A stretch of 64,000 nucleotides of DNA, from contig NZ_JBEPOB010000001.1 in NCBI RefSeq assembly GCF_040546595.1, positions 441,501 through 505,500 of the forward strand, written 5' to 3'. The notes beneath the pieces were generated by a model, which saw only the letters and a program-made list of their open reading frames with translations, was not told the origin of the DNA and did not search any database. This DNA is from Bosea sp. OAE506. GTDB lineage: Bacteria; Pseudomonadota; Alphaproteobacteria; Rhizobiales; Beijerinckiaceae. Below are positions 36,638 through 45,006 of the stretch, piece by piece (position 1 is the first letter of the stretch; every line of letters begins with the position of its first letter). The position numbers were made by a program, and so were the translations under genes.

Positions 36638-36676
36638 GACGTCTCGCCGCATCAGAGCGGCACGAAAGGATTTTCG

Positions 36677-37024
36677 ATGAGCAGGCTTTCAGTCCTCGCG
36701 GGCATCTTCGGTTTCGTCGCGCTGGCCGCCGTCGGCGCCACGGCGCCGGCCGCCGCCTCGCAGGCCCTTCCGGCCGCGACGGCGCAGCAGCTCGACGAGC
36801 AGGATCTGGCCTTCACCATGACCGCCGCCAAGCAGCGCCGGCTCTACATGATGCAGGAAACCCAGCGCCAGCAGCGCTACGGCCGTGGTGGCTATGGGCG
36901 CGGCCCGGCCTATGGCCGTGGCTACGGGCCGCGGCCCGGCTATGGCCCCCGCCCCTATTACGGCCGTCCCGGCTACGGCGGCCCGCCTCCCGGCTACGGC
37001 TATCGCCGCTACGACCGCTACTGA
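36677..37024 (+). CDS. Small secreted Gly/Tyr/Arg-rich protein
   Basis: 115 aa from ATG 36677 with AAAGGA upstream. A Sec signal peptide (residues about 1-28, ending AAAS) is followed by a short helical part rich in Gln/Arg and then a low-complexity tail (from about residue 66) made of repeated GYGRGP/GYGPRP/YGRPGYG units. No enzymatic motif. Such tails occur in surface or stress-associated proteins; function unknown. Its upstream region has an EcfG-like promoter. Confidence 0.75.
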   Translation: MSRLSVLAGIFGFVALAAVGATAPAAASQALPAATAQQLDEQDLAFTMTAAKQRRLYMMQETQRQQRYGRGGYGRGPAYGRGYGPRPGYGPRPYYGRPGYGGPPPGYGYRRYDRY

Positions 37025-37096
37025 GGTCTGACGGCCCCTATCCCTCGCGCCGCTCCGGACGCTAGAACAGCGGACGGACAGCGCGAGGAGCAGGGC

Positions 37097-37798
37097 ATGA
37101 GCAGGAAAGTAGCGATCGTCACCGCCGGTGGCAGCGGCATGGGGGCAGCCACGGCGCGCCGCCTCGCCAAGGACGGCTATAACGTTGCGATCCTCTCCTC
37201 CTCCGGCAAGGGCGAGGCGCTGGCGCTAGAGTTGGGCGGGCTCGGGGTCACCGGCTCGAACCTCTCCGGCGACGACGTGAGGCGCTTAGTCGACCTGACG
37301 ATGGAGCGCTGGGGCCGCGTCGACGCGCTGGTCAACAGCGCCGGCCATGGTCCTCGCGGGCCGATCCTCGAGATCACGGACGAGGACTGGCAGCGCGGGC
37401 TCGACGTCTACTTCCTCAGCGCCGTGCGGGCGATCCGGCTGGTGACGCCGATGATGCAGGCTCAGAAATCCGGCGCGATCGTCAACATCACCACGGCCTG
37501 GGCGTTCGAGCCTGAGGCGATGTTCCCGACCTCGGCGATGGCGCGGGCGGGGCTCGCGACCTTCACCAAGATCTTCGTCGACCAGTATGGCGCCGACAAC
37601 ATCCGCATGAACAACGTCCAGCCGGGCTGGATCGACAGCCTGCCGGCGACGGAGGAGCGGCGCCAGCGCGTGCCAATGCAGCGCTATGGCCGCAGCGACG
37701 AGATCGCCGGCACCATCGCCTTCCTGCTGTCGCCGGATGCCGGCTACATCACCGGCCAGAACATCCGCGTCGATGGCGGGCTGACACGCTCGATCTGA
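37097..37798 (+). CDS. SDR-family protein with non-canonical active site
   Basis: 233-aa Rossmann-fold protein with a normal cofactor motif (TAGGSGMGAAT) and NSAG (residues 80-83). At the active site, the usual Tyr-x-x-x-Lys is replaced by Ser146-x-x-x-Arg150 in FPTSAMARAG, and the catalytic Ser region reads NITTAW. C-terminal GQNIRVDGG is standard. The fold is clear, but classical dehydrogenase chemistry is doubtful; it may be a divergent reductase or a binding protein. Single gene with RBS GCGAGGAGCAGG before ATG 37097. Confidence 0.82.
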   Translation: MSRKVAIVTAGGSGMGAATARRLAKDGYNVAILSSSGKGEALALELGGLGVTGSNLSGDDVRRLVDLTMERWGRVDALVNSAGHGPRGPILEITDEDWQRGLDVYFLSAVRAIRLVTPMMQAQKSGAIVNITTAWAFEPEAMFPTSAMARAGLATFTKIFVDQYGADNIRMNNVQPGWIDSLPATEERRQRVPMQRYGRSDEIAGTIAFLLSPDAGYITGQNIRVDGGLTRSI

Positions 37799-37807
37799 GC
37801 GCGCGCT

Positions 37808-38302
37808 TCAACGGATGTCCCGCGCCGTGAGATGCTTCCAGTTCCGCTCGGAGCGCGCGAGATAGGTCCTTGTGTCCTTCGACCAGGTGGCCCGCACGTC
37901 GAGATCGTAATTGAGGTAGAGGCGGCCCTCGACGATCGACCAGGCCTCGGGCTCGATCTTCACGAGATAGCCGCGCGACGTCCCGTAGGCACAGAAGCCG
38001 CCATAGGCCGGCTTGTAGCGCTCCGGATCGGCCAGGAAGAGCGCCCGGTTGGCGGCGCTGGCGAAATGCCAGGTGGCGCCGTCATGCCGGACGGCGTGCT
38101 CGGGCGAGCCCTGGCGCGGGCCGCCCTGGCGGAAATAGGCGACGGGGTCATAGCCGCGGATCGCGACACCCTCGGCCGAGCCCAGCGTGTTCACGGGCTT
38201 CCCGGTCATGGCCGGCGCGGCCGCGACACCCGGCAGGGCCAGGAGCGCGACCAGGGCCAGCAGCCCGCGACGGCCGATCAGGGCGGAGCGGTGAGAGATC
38301 AT
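37808..38302 (-). CDS. YHS-domain secreted protein
   Basis: 164 aa with an N-terminal signal sequence (GRRGLLALVALLALPGVAAA). The mature part contains a YHS domain (AIRGYDPVAYF, then WHFASAANRALFLADPERYKPAYGGFCAYG). YHS domains bind metals in copper or heavy-metal proteins, but this secreted subgroup is uncharacterised. It is convergent with the SDR gene, 9 bp apart. Confidence 0.85.
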   Translation of the reverse strand: MISHRSALIGRRGLLALVALLALPGVAAAPAMTGKPVNTLGSAEGVAIRGYDPVAYFRQGGPRQGSPEHAVRHDGATWHFASAANRALFLADPERYKPAYGGFCAYGTSRGYLVKIEPEAWSIVEGRLYLNYDLDVRATWSKDTRTYLARSERNWKHLTARDIR

Positions 38303-38320
38303 GGCGTCGGCCTCCCTTCC

Positions 38321-39703
38321 TCAATGCGCGATGGCGAGCGGTGTGGCGGCGAGAGCGAGCGCCGCCAGACCCGTGCGCGCCTTGCCGAGGCGGGCGAGCC
38401 GGCGGCTGGCGAAGAGATTGTGCCCGCCGCGCCGCGCCAGCCGCTCGCGCAGAACGGGAGCGGCGCGATCATGCGCGCCGGAGCGGATCAAGCTCTCGAT
38501 ATAGGCCTGCTCGAAGAGGTCGCGCTGGGCATGGCTGCCGCCGATGGCGGTCAGGCTCCCGCGCGCGGCACCCAGCAGGCGTGCCGCCTCGCCATAGTCG
38601 CCTTCGTGGAAAGCGATCAGCCCGTAGGCGGCGAGCGCGCCGCTGCGGGAGGCCTCGCGCCGCTCGCCGCTGGCGTGGACCTGTGCATCGGCGGCCAGCG
38701 ACTGCGCGATGGTGCCGGCCGCCCTATCGCGCCCGGAGCCGAGCAGGGCCAGCGCATAATGCAGATCGGCGAAGACGAGGCGGCGGTCGTCGATGCGGGC
38801 CTCGGCCTTCGTCGCCAGCTCCTCCCAGCGCGAGCCGACATCGAAGCCCGCATAGTCGAGTCGGGCCAGCAGCGCGGCCCCATTGGCGATGTCACGGTAA
38901 TCGTCAGTCTGCTCGGCCCGGATGCCTTCGTCATAGAGGCGCAGCACCTCCGCCGTCTCGCCGCGCTCCAGCCGGAACAGGGCCAGGTGCCAGGTGATGT
39001 GGAAGCGGAAGTTGTTGGCATGGGCCCAGCCCGCGCTGTCGGCCAGCCAGGCGATGCCTTCCTCCGTGCGGCCCGTCATCTCCAGCACATGGGCGACGGC
39101 ATGGCGCCCCCAGGCGTCGCGCGGCGCCCATTCGACGGCGCGGCGCCCGGCGGCCTCGGCCTCGCGGTAGAAGCCGCGCTCCTCGAGCGCGAAGGCGTAG
39201 CAGCCGAAGACATAGCCGCTCAGGCGGTGCCCGGCGGGAACATGCGGCACGACGCGGCGCAGGCAGGCCAGCATCTCGCCCTGGTCGCCGAGCATGAAGC
39301 GAATGCCATGCGAGAGCTTCAGCGCCAGCACGTCGCGGGGATGGTCGGCCAATACCGCCTCCAGCGCCTGGGCGGCGCGGCGCGGCCTGTCGTCGAGCCA
39401 GAGGCCGAGGGCTTCCACGAACCGCGTTTCGCGCGGCGTCACCGGCCGCTCGGCGCTGGCGCGGCGGGCCTGAGCGAGGCAGTCGCGCGCCGTGCCCAGC
39501 AATTCGGGCCGGGCAAGCGAGAGCAGCATCAGCCCTCTGGCGGCATGGGCCAGCGCGAAGCCGGGATCGGCCGCGAGCGTCCGGGCGAGGTGCTCGGGTG
39601 CGGACGCGGCATGGGCCAGCACCGCTTCCAGCGTCTCGTCCCAGGCGAGCCTGGCCGCATCGTTGGCGACGCCGATCCTGTTGCCGCAGAGGTCGAAGAA
39701 CAT
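38321..39703 (-). CDS. TTC38-like tetratricopeptide-repeat protein
   Basis: 460 aa from ATG 39703 (a GTG at 39712 would add three residues). All-helical, with repeated TPR-like units, for example AEAAGRRAVEWAPRDAWGRHAV and ETRFVEALGLWL. The overall pattern matches the bacterial TTC38 family, soluble proteins of unknown biochemical function. No signal peptide. It lies in a minus-strand series with YHS and OpgC genes but with gaps, so co-transcription is uncertain. Confidence 0.75.
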   Translation of the reverse strand: MFFDLCGNRIGVANDAARLAWDETLEAVLAHAASAPEHLARTLAADPGFALAHAARGLMLLSLARPELLGTARDCLAQARRASAERPVTPRETRFVEALGLWLDDRPRRAAQALEAVLADHPRDVLALKLSHGIRFMLGDQGEMLACLRRVVPHVPAGHRLSGYVFGCYAFALEERGFYREAEAAGRRAVEWAPRDAWGRHAVAHVLEMTGRTEEGIAWLADSAGWAHANNFRFHITWHLALFRLERGETAEVLRLYDEGIRAEQTDDYRDIANGAALLARLDYAGFDVGSRWEELATKAEARIDDRRLVFADLHYALALLGSGRDRAAGTIAQSLAADAQVHASGERREASRSGALAAYGLIAFHEGDYGEAARLLGAARGSLTAIGGSHAQRDLFEQAYIESLIRSGAHDRAAPVLRERLARRGGHNLFASRRLARLGKARTGLAALALAATPLAIAH

Positions 39704-39780
39704 GGGGCTCACTCTCGTTTCCGGCGAAGCCCGACTCCGCCGCTCGGAAGGGAGTTCGCAGCGGCGCGATCAACCGCCGT

Positions 39781-40968
39781 TCAACTCGCTTCACGCAGGC
39801 GTGATGGGGCCGATGCAGGCGCCTCTGCGGGCGTGTCGCGGGACGCGGGCGGCGGACCGGCCCAGGGCGCGCGCTTGAACCAGCCGACGACGCAGGCGAC
39901 GCCGAGGATGGCGGCGAAGCCCGCGACGTTGAGCAGGGCGACGGCGAGCCCGTCATGCCCCGCGATCTCCGACGCCGTCCAGGCGAGCCGCGCGAGCACG
40001 ATGCTGCCCAGGAAGGCCGCGAGCGACTGCCGGCCGATCAGGATGAGCAGGTGGCCGAGGCCGGCGTCGAGCCGGTCCCGGACCGGTTCGATCGCGCTCA
40101 AAACGAGATAGGCGAGCGCCAGGAAGTGCAAGATGCGCAGCGGGTGGAGATTGCTCTTCTCCGACGCTGCCGGCAGCAGGAGCTCGCGCAGCTCCCGGCC
40201 GGCGGGCCAATGCTCCAGGATGCCCCAGAAGGAGAAGGGCACGGACACGACCACGAAGACAGCGGCCGCCAGCAGCAGACCGGGCCGGCGCAGCGGCGGC
40301 ACCGGCAGCCACTTCATCGCGATGAAGAAGCCGATGAAGAAGATCGCCTGCCAGGCGAAAGGGTTCAGGAACCAGCCGGCGCCATTCCAGGGGTTGCCGG
40401 GGAGGTTCAGCCCTTCCGTCCAGACCAGCGCGTAGAGCAGCGCCACCATCAGGAAGGGCAGCCAGGGGTGGAGCCGCCGCAGCGCGATGGCGAGCGGGAT
40501 CAGCGCCAGGATGACGAGATACATCGGCAGGATGTCGAGGTAATCGGGCTGCCAGGTCAGGGTGACGAGGCCGAAGAGCGCCCGCTCCGGATCCGTCATC
40601 AGCGGCGCGAACTGGCGCCCCAGCTCGGCGCTGCCGACCAGCGTGTCGAGCAGCGTGGCCAGCGCCACCAGCGCGACGACGAGGCCGACATGGGCCCAGT
40701 AGACCTGCCAGAGGCGCTGCAGGATGCGCGCCGTGCCGAGCCACCAGCCCCTCCGGACGAAGGTCGCCCCAAAAGCGAGCGCGCTGGCGAAGCCGGAGCA
40801 GAAAACGAAGAGTTCAGCCCCGGACGAAAAGCCGAAGCGGGCGGGGATCCAGGCGTTCCAGCTGTTGGCCGGCACATGGGCGACGAAGATGATCAGCATC
40901 GTGATGCCGCGGAACAGGTCGAGGCGCTCGTCGCGCGGCCGCTTCGACGTCGGTGCCGGCGCGGCCAT
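39781..40968 (-). CDS. opgC: OpgC-type membrane acyltransferase
   Basis: 395-aa protein with about ten membrane spans. The N-terminus (RDERLDLFRGITMLIIFVAHVP) and HPLRILHFLALAYLV match the OpgC family, which succinylates osmoregulated periplasmic glucans at the inner membrane. Its ATG shares one base with the stop of the upstream TPP-enzyme gene (TGATG), so the two are co-translated, an odd partnership for OpgC. The C-terminal 35 residues are Pro/Ala-rich and cytoplasmic. Confidence 0.83.
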   Translation of the reverse strand: MAAPAPTSKRPRDERLDLFRGITMLIIFVAHVPANSWNAWIPARFGFSSGAELFVFCSGFASALAFGATFVRRGWWLGTARILQRLWQVYWAHVGLVVALVALATLLDTLVGSAELGRQFAPLMTDPERALFGLVTLTWQPDYLDILPMYLVILALIPLAIALRRLHPWLPFLMVALLYALVWTEGLNLPGNPWNGAGWFLNPFAWQAIFFIGFFIAMKWLPVPPLRRPGLLLAAAVFVVVSVPFSFWGILEHWPAGRELRELLLPAASEKSNLHPLRILHFLALAYLVLSAIEPVRDRLDAGLGHLLILIGRQSLAAFLGSIVLARLAWTASEIAGHDGLAVALLNVAGFAAILGVACVVGWFKRAPWAGPPPASRDTPAEAPASAPSRLREAS

Positions 40969-42611
40969 CAGAAGGCCCCCTCATAGGCGGCGGCGTCGAT
41001 GCGGCAGGCGAGCAGGCTGAAGCCGGGCCGCGCGAAGGCAGCGGCCGCCTCGCGGGTAAGGCTCGCGCGGTCATCAACCGTCGCGCCATGGCCACCGAAG
41101 GCGCGTGCCACGGCGGCGAAGTCGCTGAGGCCGAGATCGACGCCAGCGCGGGCCAGCCCCATCTGCTTCTGCTTCAACGCGATCAGGCCGAGCGCCTCGT
41201 CGACCAGCACGGCGATGACGACGGGCACAGCGAGATCGCGCAACGTCGCGAGTTCGCCGAGCACCATCTCCAGCCCGGCGTCGCCGACGAAGCAGAGCGT
41301 CGGCTGCCCGCTGCCGAGCGCCGCGCCGGTCGCCAGCGGCAGGGCACAACCCATGGTGCAGAGCCCGGTCGATTGCAGCAGGCGGCGCGGCCCGTCGCAG
41401 GACCAGAGTTGCGAGAGCAGGATGCGATGCGCGCCGGAATCCGCCGTCGCGACCGTGCCACTCGGCGCCGCCGCCCGCAGCGTCTCGAAGACGGCATGCG
41501 GGCCCCAGCCGTCGGGGGCCGCGAAGGCACGACGGAAGGCGGCGCGGATCGTGGCCGGCTCGCCCCGCTCCCAGACCGTCGCGGGTGAGAGCCGCTCGGC
41601 CAGCCGATCGAGGATGGTGCCGACATGGCCTTCGAGCGTCATCGTCGCGCGGTGCATCCCATGCGGCAGCGCCTGGGCGACGATGTCGATGACCGGCTTG
41701 TCGGCCGGCCAGGGGTTGCGCCAGCCCTGGCGCATCTCGATCGGGTCATAGCCGGCCAGCACGATCAGGTCGGCCGCCTCGATCAGCGGGCGGATCAGCG
41801 CATCCGCCTTCGGCGAGAGGCCAACGCCTCCGATGACGCGCAGGTCGTCCTCGGGCAGCAGCCCCTTGCCCTTGTAGGTGGTCAGCAGCGGCGCGCCGGT
41901 CCGGTCGATCAGCCGGGCTAGGGAGGCGGCGGCGTTCTCGTTGACGAGGTCGAGCCCGGCGAGAACGAGCGGCCGGCGTGCCCCGGCGAGCAAAGCCACC
42001 GCGCGGTCGAGATCGGCGGGCCCACCGACAGCCACCGGGGCGACCGGCGGCGGCGGAAGCGTCGTGGCGGGCGCCTCGGCGACGGCGATGGGCAGGTCGA
42101 TATGAACGGGGCCCGGCCGGCCGGACCGGGCGATGGCGAGCGCCTTGTCGACGACCAGCGCCTCGGTGCCGGGCGCCGCGCGGAAGCTCGCCTTGACCAG
42201 CGGGCGAAGCACCGCCTGATGGTCGAAGACCTGGTGGGTGTAGCTCTCGGCGAGCGCCTGATCGACGCAGCCGGTGATGAAGATCAGCGGCACTCGATCC
42301 TGCTGGGCATGGGCGACCGCGGTGATGGCGTTGCTGACGCCTGGCCCCAGCGTCGCCACTAAGACGGGCAGCGCGCCCGTGACGTGCCAGAGCCCCTCGG
42401 CCATGAAGCCCGCGGCGTTCTCGTGCCGCGCGAGTTCGAAGCGGATGCCCGCGCGCCCAAGCCCATCGACCAGCGCCAGCACCTCGCCGCCGGGGATGCC
42501 GAAGGCATGGGTCGCGCCGGCCGCCGCCAACCTCGCCGCGATGATGTCGGCGCCCGTCAGCGTGGCCGTGCCGGCCGGCATAGGGGCTGGCGGCGGGGTC
42601 TGGATCGTCAT
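40968..42611 (-). CDS. Acetolactate synthase-like thiamine-diphosphate enzyme
   Basis: 547 aa from ATG 42611 with GAGGAG upstream. Three-domain ThDP fold: N-terminal Pyr domain with catalytic Glu64 (ARHENAAGF), a central domain, and a C-terminal PP domain. The cofactor motif is degenerate: GDG is GDA (VGDAGLEMVLGE) and the usual Asn pair is Val-Asp (AVLVDEALGL), so Mg-ThDP binding may differ. The GPGVSN segment fits the acetolactate synthase/oxalyl-CoA decarboxylase group without defining a substrate. Coupled to opgC. Confidence 0.82.
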   Translation of the reverse strand: MTIQTPPPAPMPAGTATLTGADIIAARLAAAGATHAFGIPGGEVLALVDGLGRAGIRFELARHENAAGFMAEGLWHVTGALPVLVATLGPGVSNAITAVAHAQQDRVPLIFITGCVDQALAESYTHQVFDHQAVLRPLVKASFRAAPGTEALVVDKALAIARSGRPGPVHIDLPIAVAEAPATTLPPPPVAPVAVGGPADLDRAVALLAGARRPLVLAGLDLVNENAAASLARLIDRTGAPLLTTYKGKGLLPEDDLRVIGGVGLSPKADALIRPLIEAADLIVLAGYDPIEMRQGWRNPWPADKPVIDIVAQALPHGMHRATMTLEGHVGTILDRLAERLSPATVWERGEPATIRAAFRRAFAAPDGWGPHAVFETLRAAAPSGTVATADSGAHRILLSQLWSCDGPRRLLQSTGLCTMGCALPLATGAALGSGQPTLCFVGDAGLEMVLGELATLRDLAVPVVIAVLVDEALGLIALKQKQMGLARAGVDLGLSDFAAVARAFGGHGATVDDRASLTREAAAAFARPGFSLLACRIDAAAYEGAF

Positions 42612-42683
42612 GCAGGCAACTCCTCGCAGGCGAAGCGCCAAGCCGGCGGTTCAGGATGACAATCGCGGCGGAGCCTCCCGCGG

Positions 42684-43538
42684 TTACCGCTTCACGGAAA
42701 GGTGATCGGCGCGCGGGGACGGCTCGGTCATCGTCAGCCGCCAGGCCCGCTCGATCCACGCGGGATCGACGACATGGCCGCCGGCGTGCAGGCAGAGTTC
42801 CAGGGGCGGAGCGCCGGCCGCGCTCAGCGGCAGGCAGGAGAGCGAATCCGGAGCGGTGGCAAAATCCGCCACCGTCACCGCCCTCGCCTGCGGATCGAGG
42901 ATGGCGAGGCTCCTGAAGACATCGCCCTGGCGGTAGCCGTTGCGCAGGGCGCGGCCGGCGAGCGGCACGGTGCCGTCCGCCGTGCCATGGGTATGGATCA
43001 GGGCGGGCCGCGGTCCGGCGCAGGAGGCGGGCAGCGGCTCCCAGAAGGCACCGGCAACCGGCGCGAAGGCCCGGAAGCGCTCCGGCATCCGGCAGGCGAG
43101 ATACCAGACCATCGAGCCGCCCTGCGAGAAGCCGCTCGCCATGATCCGGCTTGAATCGACCGGGAAGCGCGCTGCGACATCGTCGAGAACCCGGCCGACG
43201 AAGGCGAATTCGTCGCGATGTCGGCCCGGCGACCCCGGATAGGACCAGGTGCGCCCGGCGCCGTCGGGCGCGATCAGGGCGATGCCGAGCCGCGTCGCCA
43301 GCGCGCGCAGGCCGACATCGGCGGCGGTTTCCTCGGCCGAGCCCTGCCAGCCATGGAAGTACATCAGCGCCGCAAGCGGGGCCCTGTCAGCGGCAGCATC
43401 GGGCAGGATCAGCCGATAATGCCCGCCCTCGACCCGGCAGCCCTGCTCGCCCGGGCAGGCCTCGACCGGCGCGGCGAGGCCGGGGCCTGCCAGAACAAGG
43501 CCGGCGAGGGCGAGCCAGAGCGGCCAGCGGCGGATCAT
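42684..43538 (-). CDS. Secreted PHB-depolymerase/feruloyl-esterase-like hydrolase
   Basis: 284 aa from ATG 43538 with GGAG upstream. A signal peptide (residues 1-24) is followed by an alpha/beta-hydrolase of the LpqC/PHB depolymerase type: nucleophile in SGFSQGGSMVWYLAC, oxyanion region YFHGWQGSAEE, a Thr-His-Gly-Thr-Ala-Asp segment (HTHGTADGTVPL) holding the acid residue, and catalytic His in HAGGHVVD. Substrate could be polyester or esterified plant phenolics; not resolvable. Confidence 0.82.
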   Translation of the reverse strand: MIRRWPLWLALAGLVLAGPGLAAPVEACPGEQGCRVEGGHYRLILPDAAADRAPLAALMYFHGWQGSAEETAADVGLRALATRLGIALIAPDGAGRTWSYPGSPGRHRDEFAFVGRVLDDVAARFPVDSSRIMASGFSQGGSMVWYLACRMPERFRAFAPVAGAFWEPLPASCAGPRPALIHTHGTADGTVPLAGRALRNGYRQGDVFRSLAILDPQARAVTVADFATAPDSLSCLPLSAAGAPPLELCLHAGGHVVDPAWIERAWRLTMTEPSPRADHLSVKR

Positions 43539-43695
43539 CGGTCGGCTCCATGGCCGGCCCGCCGATCGCCGGCCGTGCGCAGCCGACGCTAGCGGCGTTC
43601 GGCAGCCGCTGCGAGGGGCGCTCGCCGGCTTGTGAGCGAGTGGAAAGGCGTGCAAGGAGAAGACCTGCCTCCCTGTTCCGGACCCCTCGCCGCCC

Positions 43696-44268
43696 GTGTC
43701 GCTCGACGATTTCGAAGCCGTGCTGCACCCCGCCTTCATGGCCGGGCTCGAAGGCGACGCCGGCGCCTATCGCCGCTTCCTCGGCTTGATCGGGGGGCGT
43801 CTGCGCGGCTTCCTGCGCGGTCATCTGGCGCGGGCCGGCATCGCCAGCGCCGAGGAGGCGGAGGACGTACTGCAGGAGACTCTGCTGGCGCTGCATCTGT
43901 CGCGGCATACCTACGACCCGGCCGTGCCCGTCTCGGCCTGGGCCCATGCCATCGCCCGCTACAAGCTGATCGACCATCTGCGGCGCTCAGGCCGGCATCG
44001 CGGCCATCTGCAGATCGAGGACGAAGCGCTCTCCCAGGCGGCCCCCGGCAGCGCCGCCAGCGACGCCAAGCTCGATGTCGAGCGTGCGCTCGCCGCCCTG
44101 CCGGAACGCACGCGAACGCTGATCGATCGCGTCAAGCTCCAAGGCGGGAGCCTCGCCGATGCGGCCCAGGCCACCGGCATGACCGAAAACGCGGCCAAGG
44201 TCGCGCTGCATCGTGGTCTGAAGGCGATGGCGAAGGTGCTCAGCCGACGCGGAACGCGAACGCCATGA
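43696..44268 (+). CDS. sigF: ECF RNA polymerase sigma factor, SigF-like
   Basis: 190 aa from GTG 43696; ATG 43738 is an alternative start, and neither has a strong ribosome site. Region 2 (AEDVLQETLLALHL, AWAHAIARYKLIDHLRR) and region 4 (ALPERTRTLIDRVKLQGGSLADAAQATGMTENAAKVALHRGLKAM) are recognisable. It pairs with the downstream NrsF-type anti-sigma gene, as in Caulobacter SigF/NrsF, a unit known to respond to oxidative and heavy-metal stress. Confidence 0.85.
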   Translation: MSLDDFEAVLHPAFMAGLEGDAGAYRRFLGLIGGRLRGFLRGHLARAGIASAEEAEDVLQETLLALHLSRHTYDPAVPVSAWAHAIARYKLIDHLRRSGRHRGHLQIEDEALSQAAPGSAASDAKLDVERALAALPERTRTLIDRVKLQGGSLADAAQATGMTENAAKVALHRGLKAMAKVLSRRGTRTP

Positions 44269-44288
44269 TCTTTCGCCCCCTGAGCCGT

Positions 44289-44314
44289 GTAACCTTTCAG
44301 GCTCCGCCGCCGAA
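44289..44314 (+). promoter_or_regulatory. Candidate SigF-type promoter upstream of nrsF
   Basis: GTAACC (44289-44294) and CGAA (44311-44314) are separated by exactly 16 bases, the arrangement I recall for SigF promoters in Caulobacter. It is in the sigF-nrsF gap, not upstream of sigF, so it would raise the anti-sigma factor on activation. Confidence 0.55.
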
Positions 44315-44356
44315 CTCTCAGAACCGCAGCAGGCCCCCGCAGGTTTCGACAGCGCC

Positions 44357-44998
44357 ATGAAAACCGACGATCTCGTCACCCTCCTCGCCAGCGACTCCGG
44401 CCCCGTCGAGACGGCGGGCTTCGCCCGCGCGACGGGGCTGACCGCGCTGGCCGGGCTCGCCGCCTGCGCCGCCGTGGTCCTCCTGATGTTCGGGCCGCGC
44501 CTCGACCTGGCCGCGGCCGCCATGACGCTGCCCGTTCTCGCCAAATTCGTCCTGGGCGCCTCGGTGGCCGGCCTTGCGCTCATCGCCTTCCAGCGCAGCC
44601 TGCGGCCGGGCCGGGCGGCGGGCGGCCTGCTCGCGCTCGTCCTGCTGCCGGTCGCGGCCGTGCTCGCCTGGGCGCTGACGGTGCTGGCGGCCCAGCCGAT
44701 GCCGGCCTGGCCCGCGCTCCTGCTCGGGCGAACCTGGTCGGCCTGCCTCGTGCTGGTGCCGCTCTATGCACTACTGCCGCTGGCCGGGCTGTTCGTGCTC
44801 GCCCGACGCGGCGCGCCGGTGCGGCCGCGCCTGACGGGACTCGCGGCCGGGGTCGGCGCGGCGGGGCTTGCGACGCTCGCCTACGCGCTGCACTGCCCGG
44901 AAGACGCCGTGCCCTTCCTCGCCACCTGGTATCCCCTGGCGATGGCCGTCGCCGGTGGGCTCGGGGCGCTCGCCGGGCCGCGCCTGCTGCGCTGGTAG
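44357..44998 (+). CDS. nrsF: NrsF/DUF1109-family membrane anti-sigma factor
   Basis: 213 aa, six predicted spans, with a cytoplasmic N-terminus (MKTDDLVTLLASD) that binds sigma. The two Cys regions known to be required in NrsF proteins are present: SACLVLVPLY (about residue 132) and ALHCPEDAVPFLATWY (about residue 181). They are thought to sense oxidants or metals and release SigF. Gap of 88 bp to sigF holds a SigF-like promoter. Confidence 0.85.
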   Translation: MKTDDLVTLLASDSGPVETAGFARATGLTALAGLAACAAVVLLMFGPRLDLAAAAMTLPVLAKFVLGASVAGLALIAFQRSLRPGRAAGGLLALVLLPVAAVLAWALTVLAAQPMPAWPALLLGRTWSACLVLVPLYALLPLAGLFVLARRGAPVRPRLTGLAAGVGAAGLATLAYALHCPEDAVPFLATWYPLAMAVAGGLGALAGPRLLRW

Positions 44999-45006
44999 GC
45001 CGCGCC

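Noticed and set aside
34598..36652. Long minus-strand open frame (684 aa) opposite the PfkB and BtpA genes
   Set aside because: Its composition is Arg/Gly/His-rich with no domain, and the plus strand has two well-conserved families; it is a high-GC shadow.
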